NCBI RefSeq assembly: GCF_002259485.1
Contig: NZ_NPGA01000019.1
Span: 62,001-126,000 of the forward strand
Reading direction: 5' to 3'
Origin: Rhodococcus sp. 14-1411-2a
GTDB lineage: Bacteria > Actinomycetota > Actinomycetes > Mycobacteriales > Mycobacteriaceae
Length of the DNA stretch: 64,000 nucleotides
The notes below the pieces were generated by a model. The model was not told the origin of the DNA and searched no databases. It worked only from the letters and a program-made list of their open reading frames with translations. A program made the position numbers and the translations under genes. Of the stretch, positions 48,123 through 60,059 are shown piece after piece; within the stretch, counting starts at the first letter, position 1, and each line of letters starts with the position of its first letter.

Positions 48123-48755
48123 GTGACCCCACTGCGTACCATCGCCGGTCGCGTCGAGTGCGAGATCGAGATCAAGAAGTCGAGGTTTCTCGCGGTCGTC
48201 GATCGCGCGGCCACGGAAGCCGAGGCGCGAGCTGTGATCGACGCGGCCCGCAAGGCCGATCCTGCTGCCGGACATCACTGTTCGGCGTTCATCGTCGATG
48301 TGTCGCCGCCGGATCCGCGCATCGAGCGGTCCAACGACGACGGTGAACCGAGCGGGACGGCAGGTACACCGATGCTCGACGTGCTGCGCGGGCATCACCT
48401 GACCAACGTCGTCGCGGTCGTCAGCAGATATTTCGGCGGAACCAAGCTGGGCACCGGCGGACTTGCCCGTGCCTACGGCGGAGCGGTGACCGAGGCGTTG
48501 TCCGGAGCGATGTTCCTGACCCGGGAACGACGCGAGATCATGACTCTCGAACTCGACCACGCCGAGGTCGGTCGCGTGGAATCGGAACTGCGCGGGCACG
48601 GGGTTGTCGTCGTCGGCACCTCCTACGGCGCGTCCGCGGTACTGACCGTCGCGGTTCCGGACGCCGATTCGACTGCGGCGCTGGTTGCTTCGCTCACTGC
48701 GGGGCGAGTGATCCCCGAGCTCGACGGCCACATGTACGCCGAAGTTCCCGACTAG
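48123..48755 (+). CDS. YigZ/IMPACT family protein
   Basis: The protein of 210 residues belongs to the YigZ/UPF0029 family. Its N-terminal IMPACT domain has IKKSRFLAVVDRA, GHHCSAFIVD and SNDDGEPSGTAGTPMLDVL, then VVAVVSRYFGGTKLGTGGL. The C-terminal domain is the usual DUF1949-type ferredoxin-like fold. Its role is unclear; relatives act in translation control. The start GTG is 10 bases after the exporter stop. Confidence 0.92.
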   Translation: MTPLRTIAGRVECEIEIKKSRFLAVVDRAATEAEARAVIDAARKADPAAGHHCSAFIVDVSPPDPRIERSNDDGEPSGTAGTPMLDVLRGHHLTNVVAVVSRYFGGTKLGTGGLARAYGGAVTEALSGAMFLTRERREIMTLELDHAEVGRVESELRGHGVVVVGTSYGASAVLTVAVPDADSTAALVASLTAGRVIPELDGHMYAEVPD

Positions 48756-48921
48756 CACACGGTCCCGACATTCTCGGGTCGCGCGGGCCCCGATTCGGGT
48801 GCTTCATCCACAGGCCGGCCGGTTGTCCACATTTCGTGAACTCGTTCACCACGGACGTCTTCCGCGTAGCAGTGTCGATCTCGATCGCAACCACGCGACA
48901 TCGATCGAGGGGGAACACACC

Positions 48922-49395
48922 ATGTACGAAGCACAGTGCGCAGTTGTCGGAACGGTCATCACCAATCCCGTCAAGCGCTCCACACCCACCGGCGACGAGG
49001 TCCTCAGCTTCCGGATGGCCAGCAACGCCCGACGTCAGGATCGCAACACCGGCGAGTGGACCGACGGCGGAACCCTCTACCTGACGGTCACGTGCTGGCG
49101 TCGTCTCGTGCGCGGCGTCGGAGCATCGCTGATGAAGGGCGACCCGATCATCGCCTACGGGCAGCTGAGGACCAACGAGTACACCAACCGCGACGGGGTC
49201 GAACGCGCCGATCTGGAGATGCGGGCCAGCGCCGTCGGACCGGATCTCGCGCGCTGCAACGTCTCGATCCATCGGACGAAAGCGGTGGCACCCGAGGCTG
49301 CGCCGGACGGCGATCCTGGAGCTACCGAACCTGTGGACGAGGATCGGGACCACGATCGCATCGAGGACGACGTGCGCGAGTCCGTTCCGGCTTGA
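48922..49395 (+). CDS. ssb: Single-stranded DNA-binding protein paralogue
   Basis: The protein of 157 residues is an OB-fold SSB: QCAVVGTVITNPVKRSTPTG, EVLSFRMASNARRQDRNTG, LYLTVTCWRRL and DPIIAYGQLRTNEYT. The C-terminus (EPVDEDRDHDRIEDDVRES) is acidic but ends in VPA rather than the DIPF of replicative SSB, so it is a second SSB rather than the essential one. This matches Rv2478c, which also lies next to ettA in mycobacteria. The start ATG has GAGGGGG upstream. Confidence 0.92.
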   Translation: MYEAQCAVVGTVITNPVKRSTPTGDEVLSFRMASNARRQDRNTGEWTDGGTLYLTVTCWRRLVRGVGASLMKGDPIIAYGQLRTNEYTNRDGVERADLEMRASAVGPDLARCNVSIHRTKAVAPEAAPDGDPGATEPVDEDRDHDRIEDDVRESVPA

Positions 49396-49510
49396 CGGTC
49401 TCCCGGCATCCGCCGTCCGCGCTGCATCGGAACCTCGATCGAGTGCGGGCGGCGGCTACGCGCTCGGGCGGTGGTGCCGGAGACCCACTCGCACCGATAA
49501 GCTGGGCGTC

Positions 49511-51190
<1,680 letters not shown>

Positions 51191-51191
51191 C

Positions 51192-51602
51192 ATGCCGGCG
51201 AAAACCTTCACCTGCACACTTCAGGTGCGGTGGGGTGATTCCGACCGTCTCGGCCACGTCAACAACACCCGGTTCGTCGAATACCTCCAGGAGGGCCGCG
51301 TTCAGTTCCTGAACGCGGTCTTCGGGGGTCCGGGTATGCGCGGCGCAGCGGTGGTGCGGAAACTCACCACCGATTTTCTGCATCCGATTCTCGACGATTC
51401 GGGTCCGCTGACGATCGAGCTGTGGATCACCCGCATCGGGACCACCTCGTACGGCGTCCGGCACGTGGTGACCGACCGGGACGGAAAAATCTGCGCGGAT
51501 GCCGAAGCACTGATGGTTGCCTTCGATCTCGCGACGTCTTCCTCTCGTCCTTTGTCGGAGGACGAGAGGAAGCTTCTCGCGGAGTATCTCGGCTCGGAGT
51601 AG
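51192..51602 (+). CDS. Acyl-CoA thioesterase (4HBT hotdog fold)
   Basis: The protein of 136 residues has a single hotdog domain. It starts TLQVRWGDSDRLGHVNNTRF, where the Asp in WGDSD and the HVNN are the 4-hydroxybenzoyl-CoA thioesterase active site. It would hydrolyse acyl-CoA in the cytoplasm. It begins 1 base after the ettA stop, so the two are co-translated. The gene is absent from my memory of the M. tuberculosis order and may be a rhodococcal addition. Confidence 0.92.
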   Translation: MPAKTFTCTLQVRWGDSDRLGHVNNTRFVEYLQEGRVQFLNAVFGGPGMRGAAVVRKLTTDFLHPILDDSGPLTIELWITRIGTTSYGVRHVVTDRDGKICADAEALMVAFDLATSSSRPLSEDERKLLAEYLGSE

Positions 51603-51729
51603 TTCGCCACGCGCCGGCTCAGCGAGGTCACTGCGGTAACAGGGTGTTCGACACTAAGGTCGAGGAGTCATCGACGACCGGCGATCGGCGGGCGTCGGGA
51701 AAATCCTCACGAGGGAGTACTCGAACACC

Positions 51730-54700
51730 ATGCCACGCTCGCTGGACCTGCCCGACAACGACTGGACCGACGGCCTCGACGACCGACTCCTGGCCGAGCT
51801 GGCGACACTGCAAGCCGAGTACTTCGAGCACGTGGACACGACGGCCGTCGGAGCGTCCGCGCACACTCCCGACACCACGTCCTTTCACCGGCACGTCCGG
51901 TTGGCCGCTCAGCGGCTGCCCGATACCGCGAACGTAGCGGTGTACCGACCCAGCGAGTCGAGTTCGGCCGCCCATCAGGCCGCGGGCAGCTATCTGCAGA
52001 TCGTCACCGACGACATGCCGCTTCTCGTCGAGTCGGTCATCTCGCTGCTGTCCCGACTCGGCATCGAGTACACCGACGTGGTCCATCCCATTCTGTCGGT
52101 CGCCCGCGACGCGGACGGCGAGCTGACGGGTCCGAGCGCCGACGGTCGACACGAATCCTGGATTCACGTCCAGCTGCATCCGTCCACGCCCGCGGAGGCC
52201 CTCGACCGCGTGGAGTCGGAGGCGAGCCGGGTGTTGGCCGACGTGCGTCAGGTCGTCGGCGACACCGATCGCATGCGTCGGGTGCAGGCCGAGGTCGCCG
52301 ATCTCCTCGACGGTGCGGCCCAGCGGGCCGGTGATGCGGAGTCCGACATCGCCGTCGAACATCGCGACGCAGCCGCGTTGCTGCGCTGGCTCGGCGACGG
52401 TCACTACACGCTCCTCGGGTACCGCCGGTACCGGCTCGGCGGCGTCGACGGTGCACGGACGGCCACCGGGGAGGAGTCGAGCAGCCTCGGGGTGTTGCGC
52501 GACGCGGCCCACGACGTGCACGGTTCGGAGCCGCTCGGTCAGCGCGACCTGGTCGCCCTGACACAGGGAGCGAGTCCGGCGACGGTGCACCGCGCCGTCT
52601 ACCCCTACTTCGTGAGTGTTCTCGACGCCGAGAACTCCGCCGAACACCGTTTCGTCGGCGTCTTCACCGTGACGGCGCTGCACGAGAACGTGCTCGACAT
52701 TCCGGTGATCGAGCGTCGGGTGCGCTCGGTGATCGCCAGGGCCGGCCATGATCTCGGGTCGTTCTCGGGTCAGGCGATGCTCGAAGTGCTGCAGTCGATG
52801 CCGCGCTCGGAACTGTTCGCCACCTCGGCGGCCTGGCTGTTCGAGACCGCGAGTGCTGTTCTCGCACTGGGCCGTCGGCGCAAGGTCAAGCTGTTCGTGC
52901 GGCCCGATGCCGGCGGGTCCTTCGTCTCCGCCCTGGTGTACCTGCCGCGAGATCGCTACACCACCCGTGTTCGGCTGGCCATTCAGGATCGGCTGCTCCG
53001 TGAGCTCGGCGGCACTTCTCTCGACTACACGGCGCGCGTGACGGAATCGGACCTGGCGCTGCTGCACGTGACCGTCCGCCGCACGCCGGGAACGGCATCG
53101 ACGGAGCTGGCCGCCGAGGACATCACCCGGATCGAGGCGGCTCTCACCGAGACCACCAGAACCTGGGAGGACTCCCTCGGCGACGCGGTCTCGCTGGACC
53201 GCACCGTGGACCCGCTGCGGATCCAGCGCTACACAGAGGCGTTCCCCGAGGCCTACAAGCAGGACTTCAGTCCGGCTCGGGCCGTGACCGACATCGCTCG
53301 CCTCGAAGGGCTCGGCGACGAGTCGATCGACATGCAGCTCTACCGCAACGAGCAGTCGGCCGTGGGTAGCTGGCGGTTCTCGCTGTACATCGGCGGCGCG
53401 GGTGTCTCGCTGTCGCAGGTGCTGCCCATCCTGCAGAGTCTCGGCGTCGAGGTCGACGACGAACGACCGTACCCGGTGGTGCGGCCGGACGGAATGTCCT
53501 GCTGGATCTACGATTTCGGGCTCTCGGCCTCACGCGAGATGCTGCGTTCGGCAATCGACGGTGACATCGACGCGGAGTTGTCCGAGGCGGGCACCGCCGA
53601 TCGCGAGAGCCGAGTGCAGCACCGATTCACCGATGCGTTCGCGGCAGTGTGGAGCGGCGAGGCGGAGGCCGACCGGTTCAACGAGCTGGTCATGCGCGCC
53701 GGCCTGCACTGGCGGCAGGCAGTGGTGTTGCGCGCGTACGCGAAGTACTTACGCCAGGCCGGTTTTCCCTACAGCCAGTTCAACATCGAGGGTGTGCTGC
53801 TGACACACCCGCGCACCGCGCGGTTGCTCGTCGGGTTGTTCGAGGCGCAGTTCGATCCCGAGGCCAGTTCGGAAGAGAACGCGCAGTCGATCGGCACCCA
53901 GCTGGGTGAACTGATCGACGAGGTCGTCAGTCTCGACGCCGACCGCATCCTGCGCAGCATGTTCGAGCTGATCCGCGCCACCCTGCGCACCAACTACTTC
54001 GTGGTGGGGGTCGACGGCGACCATCGCGAGTACCTCTCGCTCAAGTTCGATCCGCAATCGATCGCCGAATTGCCCAAGCCGAAGCCCAAGTTCGAGATCT
54101 TCGTGTACTCGCCCCGCGTCGAAGGTGTGCACCTGCGATTCGGAGCCGTTGCCCGCGGCGGACTGCGCTGGTCGGATCGACGTGAGGACTTCCGGACCGA
54201 AATTCTCGGACTCGCCAAAGCCCAGATGGTCAAGAACGCCGTCATCGTGCCGGTCGGAGCCAAGGGCGGATTCGTCGTCAAGCGGCCCCCTGCCGTGACC
54301 GGTGACGCCGATCGAGATCGCCAGGCCCACGCCGAGGAAGGCAAGGCCTGCTACCGCCTGTTCATCGCCGGGCTGCTCGACATCACCGACAATCTCGACC
54401 GCGCTACCGGAACGGTGACGGTTCCCACCGGAGTCGTGCGCCGCGACGGAGACGACACCTATCTCGTCGTTGCCGCGGACAAGGGCACCGCGACCTTCTC
54501 GGACATGGCCAACGACGTTGCCGCGAAGTACGGTTTCTGGCTCGGCGACGCCTTCGCGTCCGGCGGTTCGGCGGGCTACGACCACAAAGCCATGGGTATC
54601 ACCGCCAAGGGTGCGTGGGAGAGCGTCAAACGCCACTTCCGTGAGCTCGGAATCGACACGCAGAGCCACGATTTCACAGTCGTCGGCGTCGGCGACATGA

Positions 54701-56568
54701 GCGGGGACGTGTTCGGCAACGGCATGTTGCTCAGCCGGCACATTCGCCTGCTCGCCGCGTTCGATCACCGGCACATCTTTCTCGATCCCGACCCCGAGCG
54801 TGAGTCCTCGTTCGCCGAACGGGAGCGGTTGTTCGCACTGCCGCGGTCGTCGTGGGCGGACTACGACACCTCGCTCATCAGTGCGGGCGGCGGCGTGTGG
54901 GAGCGGACGCGCAAGTCTGTCCCGATCAGTGCGGCCGCGCGCGCTGCCCTCGGGTTGGGGGATTCCGTGGTCGCGCTGTCACCCCCGGAGCTGGTGAACG
55001 CGATCCTTCGGGCCCCGGCCGATCTGCTGTGGAACGGCGGAATCGGTACGTACATCAAGGCGTCCACCGAAACCAATGCCGAGGTCGGTGACAAGGCCAA
55101 CGACACGGTGCGGGTCGACGGAATCGACGTGCGCGCCGCCGTGGTGGGGGAGGGCGGCAACCTCGGAGCCACCGCACTGGGCCGCATCGAATACGCCGCT
55201 GCAGGAGGCAAGATCAACACCGATGCCGTCGACAACTCCGCGGGTGTGGACTGCTCCGATCACGAGGTCAACATCAAGATCCTGTTGGAGACGGCCATCA
55301 CCAATGGCAACCTCGCGCGCGAGGATCGGGACGAGCTGCTCGCGTCCATGACCGACGAGGTGGGCCGGCTGGTGTTGTGGGACAACATCATGCAGAACGA
55401 GCTGCTCGGCACCTCAAGGTTCGACGCACCGAGCCTGGTCACCGTGCACAGTCGGGTGATCGAGGATCTGGAAGTGCGCCGAGGTCTCGATCGCGAGCTG
55501 GAGGCGCTACCCACCGAGGCGGATCTACGGCGTCGCAAACAGGACGGCCGCGGGCTGACCTCGCCGGAACTCGCGACTCTGATGGCTCACGTGAAGCTGG
55601 CGTTGGAAGCCGAACTGCTCGACAGCGAACTGCCCGACAGTGACGTCTTCGCTCCGCGGCTGCCCAAGTATTTCCCCGCGCCGCTGCGAGAGCCGTACGC
55701 CGCCGCGATCACCACGCATCCTCTCCGGCGGCAGCTGGTGGCCACGACGCTGGCCAACGAGGCCATCGACTGCGGTGGCATCACGTTCCCCTACCGATTG
55801 ACCGAGGATTCGGGTGCGGCAGGCACCGACGCCATCCGTGCCTTCGCCGCCGCCACCGAGATATTCGGACTCGACGAGGTGTGGAACTCGATCAGGGCCG
55901 CGGACGTGCCGACTGCGGTCTCGGCCGAACTGTTGCTCGAGTCGCGTCGCATGCTCGACCGTGTCTCGCGCTGGCTGCTGGCCAACCGTCCGCAGCCGCT
56001 GGCCGTCGGCGCCGAGATCAGTCGGTACGCCGGTCAGGTGCGGGCACTGCAACCGTCGGTGTCCAGGTGGATCTCCGGGCATCAAGCCAGCGACCTGGAC
56101 TCCCGATCGGCTGCGGCGATCGAACGCGGCGCGCCGGCCGAGCTGGCGCGCCGGATCTACGGCTTGCTCGATGTGTACTGCCTACTCGACATCATCGATA
56201 TCGCCGACATCGTCGACCGTGACGGAGCCGAGGTCGCCGAGCTCTACTTCGCCCTCGATGCGCACATCGGTATCGACTGGTTGCTCACCGCGGTGTCCAA
56301 GCTGGCCCGCGGAGACCGCTGGCATTCGTTGGCGCGCTTGGCTCTTCGCGACGATCTGTATTCCTCGTTGCGGGGAATCACGCAGGCCGTATTGGCGGGC
56401 GGCGAGCCGGACGAGTCGGTTGCGGAGAAGATCGCCGAATGGGAGTCGACCAACTCGTCTCGTCTGGCGAGGTCTCGTGCGGCGTTGACCGAAATCGCCG
56501 AGTCGGGAACCCTCGACCTGGCCACCCTGTCGGTCGCTGCCCGACAGGTCCGCAACATGGTGCCCTGA
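51730..56568 (+). CDS. gdh: NAD-specific glutamate dehydrogenase, large (L-180 type)
   Basis: The protein of 1612 residues deaminates glutamate to 2-oxoglutarate with NAD+. It has the L-180 layout: a long regulatory N-terminus with ACT-like repeats, a catalytic domain at about 760 to 1250 (RGGLRWSDRREDFRTEI, with the Lys in KAQMVKNAVIVPVGAKGGF), the NAD domain (VVGEGGNLGATALGRIEYA) and a helical C-terminus. Its length matches the mycobacterial enzyme Rv2476c. It follows ettA and a thioesterase in the same direction. Confidence 0.97.
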   Translation: MPRSLDLPDNDWTDGLDDRLLAELATLQAEYFEHVDTTAVGASAHTPDTTSFHRHVRLAAQRLPDTANVAVYRPSESSSAAHQAAGSYLQIVTDDMPLLVESVISLLSRLGIEYTDVVHPILSVARDADGELTGPSADGRHESWIHVQLHPSTPAEALDRVESEASRVLADVRQVVGDTDRMRRVQAEVADLLDGAAQRAGDAESDIAVEHRDAAALLRWLGDGHYTLLGYRRYRLGGVDGARTATGEESSSLGVLRDAAHDVHGSEPLGQRDLVALTQGASPATVHRAVYPYFVSVLDAENSAEHRFVGVFTVTALHENVLDIPVIERRVRSVIARAGHDLGSFSGQAMLEVLQSMPRSELFATSAAWLFETASAVLALGRRRKVKLFVRPDAGGSFVSALVYLPRDRYTTRVRLAIQDRLLRELGGTSLDYTARVTESDLALLHVTVRRTPGTASTELAAEDITRIEAALTETTRTWEDSLGDAVSLDRTVDPLRIQRYTEAFPEAYKQDFSPARAVTDIARLEGLGDESIDMQLYRNEQSAVGSWRFSLYIGGAGVSLSQVLPILQSLGVEVDDERPYPVVRPDGMSCWIYDFGLSASREMLRSAIDGDIDAELSEAGTADRESRVQHRFTDAFAAVWSGEAEADRFNELVMRAGLHWRQAVVLRAYAKYLRQAGFPYSQFNIEGVLLTHPRTARLLVGLFEAQFDPEASSEENAQSIGTQLGELIDEVVSLDADRILRSMFELIRATLRTNYFVVGVDGDHREYLSLKFDPQSIAELPKPKPKFEIFVYSPRVEGVHLRFGAVARGGLRWSDRREDFRTEILGLAKAQMVKNAVIVPVGAKGGFVVKRPPAVTGDADRDRQAHAEEGKACYRLFIAGLLDITDNLDRATGTVTVPTGVVRRDGDDTYLVVAADKGTATFSDMANDVAAKYGFWLGDAFASGGSAGYDHKAMGITAKGAWESVKRHFRELGIDTQSHDFTVVGVGDMSGDVFGNGMLLSRHIRLLAAFDHRHIFLDPDPERESSFAERERLFALPRSSWADYDTSLISAGGGVWERTRKSVPISAAARAALGLGDSVVALSPPELVNAILRAPADLLWNGGIGTYIKASTETNAEVGDKANDTVRVDGIDVRAAVVGEGGNLGATALGRIEYAAAGGKINTDAVDNSAGVDCSDHEVNIKILLETAITNGNLAREDRDELLASMTDEVGRLVLWDNIMQNELLGTSRFDAPSLVTVHSRVIEDLEVRRGLDRELEALPTEADLRRRKQDGRGLTSPELATLMAHVKLALEAELLDSELPDSDVFAPRLPKYFPAPLREPYAAAITTHPLRRQLVATTLANEAIDCGGITFPYRLTEDSGAAGTDAIRAFAAATEIFGLDEVWNSIRAADVPTAVSAELLLESRRMLDRVSRWLLANRPQPLAVGAEISRYAGQVRALQPSVSRWISGHQASDLDSRSAAAIERGAPAELARRIYGLLDVYCLLDIIDIADIVDRDGAEVAELYFALDAHIGIDWLLTAVSKLARGDRWHSLARLALRDDLYSSLRGITQAVLAGGEPDESVAEKIAEWESTNSSRLARSRAALTEIAESGTLDLATLSVAARQVRNMVP

Positions 56569-56632
56569 CCTTCAGCACCACATCGCCACGGGCGAGACCG
56601 CCGATACTCGACCGAGAAGAGGAAACGACCAC

Positions 56633-57097
56633 GTGAGTGTGCCCGACGCCCATCTGTCCGACAAGCGACCTGAAACCGAGCGAGTGGGCTTTCATGCCAC
56701 CGTGGACGTGCGGTGGTCGGATATGGATGTGTATCAACACATCAACCATGCCCGGATGGTCACTCTCCTCGAAGAGGCACGCATTCCCTGGCTGTTGGTG
56801 GACGGGAGGCCGACGGCGAACCTGCGCCACGGCGCGGTGATCGCGGATCTGCACGTGAAGTATCGAGGCCAGCTCCGGCACGAGGACGGGCCCCTCGATG
56901 TGTTCATGTGGATCGACGCGGTGCGGGCGGTGGACTTCGTCGTCGGATACGAGGTGCGAGCCCGGGGAGCGTCGTTGGACACTCCCGCGGCCGTGGTGGC
57001 CTCGACACAGATTGCGGCGTTCGACATCGATGCGCAGCGGCTGCGCCGGCTCACTCCCGAAGAGCGTGAGTTTCTCGTGAGCTGGCAGCGTGTATGA
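56633..57097 (+). CDS. Acyl-CoA thioesterase (Rv2475c-like)
   Basis: The protein of 154 residues has a hotdog domain: DVRWSDMDVYQHINHARMV holds the 4HBT active site (Asp, then HINH). A short N-terminal extension precedes it. GTG 56633 was chosen, with AGAGGA upstream. Its stop overlaps the start of the next gene by 8 bases, so it is translationally coupled to it. Confidence 0.93.
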   Translation: MSVPDAHLSDKRPETERVGFHATVDVRWSDMDVYQHINHARMVTLLEEARIPWLLVDGRPTANLRHGAVIADLHVKYRGQLRHEDGPLDVFMWIDAVRAVDFVVGYEVRARGASLDTPAAVVASTQIAAFDIDAQRLRRLTPEEREFLVSWQRV

Positions 57098-57779
57098 GCG
57101 CGTACTGACCGTTCCCGATGCGGTCGAGCGGGAGAACCTGGCGACGTTCTGCACCAGGGCGCTGCGTCTGGACGAAGCTGCGGTGATCCGTATGCGGACC
57201 CGAGCGGGCGGCGGTGTGTCCTGCTGGGCGGCAACGGGTTTCGATGCTCTCGCGGCTCGGGTCATCACCGGGACCGTGGTGCCCGACGACACGAGTGCCG
57301 GTGCCGACGTGTTGGTCGCGGCGGTGCAGCAGGCGACCGACGGTGTGATCGACCCGGGATTTTCGATGGATTCCGCCTGGCGCGGAGCCCTGCCACCGGA
57401 CGGCGGCTTCGGCCATCTCGACGATGTGCCGGCCCGGGTGCTCGTGGGGCTCGCGCAACGCGGCGTCGCACTGGCCAAGGAGTACGGCAGCAGTCACGGT
57501 CCGCCGAGTTCGTTGCTCGAACAGGAGGTTCTGCACGTCGCGGGCGAGAACGACGACGTCTCGATCTCGATGCGAACGGTATTCGCCTTGACCGCAATGG
57601 GTTTCGTGCCACACAGTGGCAGCGACCCGTTGACCGTCGACGTCGACCCGGATCGGATCGCGCCCGACGAGGTGGTTCGGGTGCGGGTGTCGAAGGTCTG
57701 GCTACGTCTCGATGCCCGCTACGGCTCCGTCTTCGCTCGTCGCGCGGGACAACAGTTGTCGCTCACCGTCGAGCGTTAG
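57090..57779 (+). CDS. Conserved hypothetical protein (Rv2474c-like)
   Basis: The protein of 229 residues is conserved in order with mycobacteria but has no assigned function. It has few motifs: a hydrophobic ARVLVGLAQRGVALAKEYG helix and strands such as VLHVAGENDDVSISMRTVF and VRVRVSKVWLRLDARYGSV. It is soluble, with no signal peptide. GTG 57090 overlaps the thioesterase gene and its stop overlaps the end of the convergent alpha-glucosidase gene by 4 bases. Confidence 0.85.
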   Translation: MYERVLTVPDAVERENLATFCTRALRLDEAAVIRMRTRAGGGVSCWAATGFDALAARVITGTVVPDDTSAGADVLVAAVQQATDGVIDPGFSMDSAWRGALPPDGGFGHLDDVPARVLVGLAQRGVALAKEYGSSHGPPSSLLEQEVLHVAGENDDVSISMRTVFALTAMGFVPHSGSDPLTVDVDPDRIAPDEVVRVRVSKVWLRLDARYGSVFARRAGQQLSLTVER

Positions 57780-59359
57780 ACGAGCCACGCAGCGGCGTTC
57801 GCCGGAAGCCTGCCGTCCACCAACGGCGCACTGGCCAGCAGCAACTCGCCGGGAGGCAGCGGGATCGACTCCTCCGACGCGTTCAAGGCGCAGATCAGGC
57901 CACCGCGTCGACGAAATGCCAGGCAGCCGGAAGGAGATCCGTACCAATCGACTCCGCTACCGGTGAATTCCGGACGTAGAGCCCGCAGCTCGAACGCCGT
58001 CCGATAGAGGCTCAGCATCGAATCGACGTCTTCGAGTTGCGCCTCGGCGGTGTACCCGTCCCATTCGGCCGGCATCGGCAACCATGTTCGATCGGTGGAG
58101 GAGAACCCGAACGGTGGTGTGTGCCCCTCCCACGGCATCGGCACTCGGCAGCCGTCGCGGCCGCGCTCTGCGTGCCCGGATCGCTCCCACACCGGATCCT
58201 GCAACGCACTGTCGGGCAGTTGTACGTTCGGCAGCCCCAGTTCGGCACCGTTGTACACGAAAATCGTTCCGGGAAGCGCCAATTCGACGAGGATCATGGC
58301 GCGCGAGCGCGCCCGACCGAGGTCCCCACCGCCGTATCGGGTGACCTCACGCTCGACGTCGTGATTCGACAGCGTCCACGTCGGAGTTCCGTCGACCAGT
58401 TCTACTGCGGCAAGGGAATTGGAGATGGCGTCGCGGATGGTTGCGGCGTCGAAATCGACACTGGCCAGCCGGAAGTTGAAACCCAGGTGCAACTCGTCGG
58501 GCCTGATGTACTCGGAGAAGCGCACGTTGTCCTGCACCCAGATCTCACCGACGGTCACCGCTTCGGGGAATTCGTCCATGACGGCTCTGATGCGTCGATG
58601 CAGGTCGTGGACCCGAGGATTGTTGAACCGGGGATCGTCGTCGTCGTTCTTCATCAACGCGTTGAGTTCGAGACTCATGTCGGCCAGGTCGACGGGTTTG
58701 GCCATACCGTGCGCCACATCGAGCCGGAAGCCGTCGACGCCGCGGGAAAGCCAGAATCTCAAGGTGCGCGCGAAGTCGTCGAACACCTCCGGGTTGTTCC
58801 AGTTCAGATCCGGTTGCTCGGGCGCGAAGATGTGTAGGTACCACTGACCGGGGGATCCGTCGGGCTCGGTGATCCGAGTCCAGGCCGGGCCACCGAAGAT
58901 GCTCGGCCAGTTGTTCGGCGGCTGCGCACCGTCGTCACCACGTCCGTCTCGAAAGATGTAGCGAGCACGCTCGGCACTACCGCGCGCCGCCGTCAGGGCC
59001 GATCGGAACCACGGGTGCTCGCTGCTGGTGTGATTGGGCACCAGGTCCATCGTGACCTTGATGTCGCGCGCATGAGCTTCGTCGACCAACGCGTCGAAGA
59101 TCTCCAGGTTGCCGAACAGGGGGTCGATGTCACGCGGATCCGACACGTCGTACCCGTGATCGGCCATGGGCGACCGGGTGATGGGTCCGATCCAGACTGC
59201 GTCTATTCCCAGCAGCTCCAGGTAGCCGAGCTTGTCACGAATTCCGTCGAGGTCACCGATGCCGTCACCGTTGGAGTCCGCGAACGAGCGGGGATAGATC
59301 TGGTAGAAGACGGCGTCCTGCCACCACAACAGCTCGGAGCTTTCGATCGGATCGGTCAC
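57776..59359 (-). CDS. aglA: Alpha-glucosidase, GH13 family
   Basis: The protein of 527 residues is a GH13 alpha-amylase-fold enzyme that hydrolyses alpha-1,4 or 1,6 glucosides in the cytoplasm. The four conserved regions are seen: DLVPNHTSSEHPW, GVDGFRLDVAHGM (nucleophile Asp), EAVTVGEIWV (acid Glu) and TLSNHDVERE (Asp). It starts WWQDAVFYQIYPRSF. GTG 59359 gives the usual N-terminus, though no good ribosome binding site precedes it. The position matches Rv2471. Confidence 0.93.
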   Translation of the reverse strand: MTDPIESSELLWWQDAVFYQIYPRSFADSNGDGIGDLDGIRDKLGYLELLGIDAVWIGPITRSPMADHGYDVSDPRDIDPLFGNLEIFDALVDEAHARDIKVTMDLVPNHTSSEHPWFRSALTAARGSAERARYIFRDGRGDDGAQPPNNWPSIFGGPAWTRITEPDGSPGQWYLHIFAPEQPDLNWNNPEVFDDFARTLRFWLSRGVDGFRLDVAHGMAKPVDLADMSLELNALMKNDDDDPRFNNPRVHDLHRRIRAVMDEFPEAVTVGEIWVQDNVRFSEYIRPDELHLGFNFRLASVDFDAATIRDAISNSLAAVELVDGTPTWTLSNHDVEREVTRYGGGDLGRARSRAMILVELALPGTIFVYNGAELGLPNVQLPDSALQDPVWERSGHAERGRDGCRVPMPWEGHTPPFGFSSTDRTWLPMPAEWDGYTAEAQLEDVDSMLSLYRTAFELRALRPEFTGSGVDWYGSPSGCLAFRRRGGLICALNASEESIPLPPGELLLASAPLVDGRLPANAAAWLV

Positions 59360-59570
59360 AAGGGGCAATAGTGCCAAACGATCGGCCGCAGAACGATTCA
59401 GGGGCGTTCGGGCACGACAGGAGGCAGCCTCGTAGGTCAACGAACAGTAAAGCTTTGTGCTCATTCACATGACCGACTCCTGCCGGTTCGTTGGGAAAGT
59501 GTTGTATGTTCTGCTCCTGGAACAAGTAGCGGCGGAAGCCGCGCCCGACGGTGAGGACGCGACGGAAACC

Positions 59571-60038
59571 ATGATCACTTCGACCATCGAAGCCGTACGA
59601 CTCGGCGACATCGCGCTGAACGACAGCCCCATCGAGCCGGCCTGGATTCTCGAAGGAAACCCGCAGGCTCGCCTCGCCGAGTGGTCGAAGAGCATCGACG
59701 GAACCACCACCACCAACGTGTGGGACTGCACGGCAGGACGCTTCCGGTGGTACTTCGCCGTCGACGAGATCGTGCACATCATGGACGGTTCGGTGACCGT
59801 CTCGAGTGACGACCACGCACCGCGCACCCTGCTTCCCGGCGATGCCGCACTGTTCCGTGCGGGCACCTGGTCGGAGTGGCACGTGGAGAACTACGTACGC
59901 AAGCACGCCATCCTGCGCCAGCACCTACCCGCTCCCATGAGCTTCGCGCTCAAGGTGGCCGGCTCCGTTCGCGCGCGGGTGGGCAAGCTCAAGGTCGCCG
60001 TCGGCGGCAAGAGCCCGCAGCGCGTCGGATCGCTGTAG
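59571..60038 (+). CDS. Cupin-domain protein (DUF861/EutQ-like)
   Basis: The protein of 155 residues has a cupin barrel at about 45 to 125: VWDCTAGRFRWYFAVDEIVH, DGSVTVSSDD and LLPGDAALFRAGTWSEWHVE. These resemble the DUF861 cupins, which may bind metal or a sugar derivative; the ligand is unknown. The C-terminus is basic (ALKVAGSVRARVGKLKV). The ATG at 59571 was chosen over upstream frames. It is divergent from aglA and convergent with glbO. Confidence 0.85.
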   Translation: MITSTIEAVRLGDIALNDSPIEPAWILEGNPQARLAEWSKSIDGTTTTNVWDCTAGRFRWYFAVDEIVHIMDGSVTVSSDDHAPRTLLPGDAALFRAGTWSEWHVENYVRKHAILRQHLPAPMSFALKVAGSVRARVGKLKVAVGGKSPQRVGSL

Positions 60039-60059
60039 CCCGCTGCGCTGTCGGGGCCG

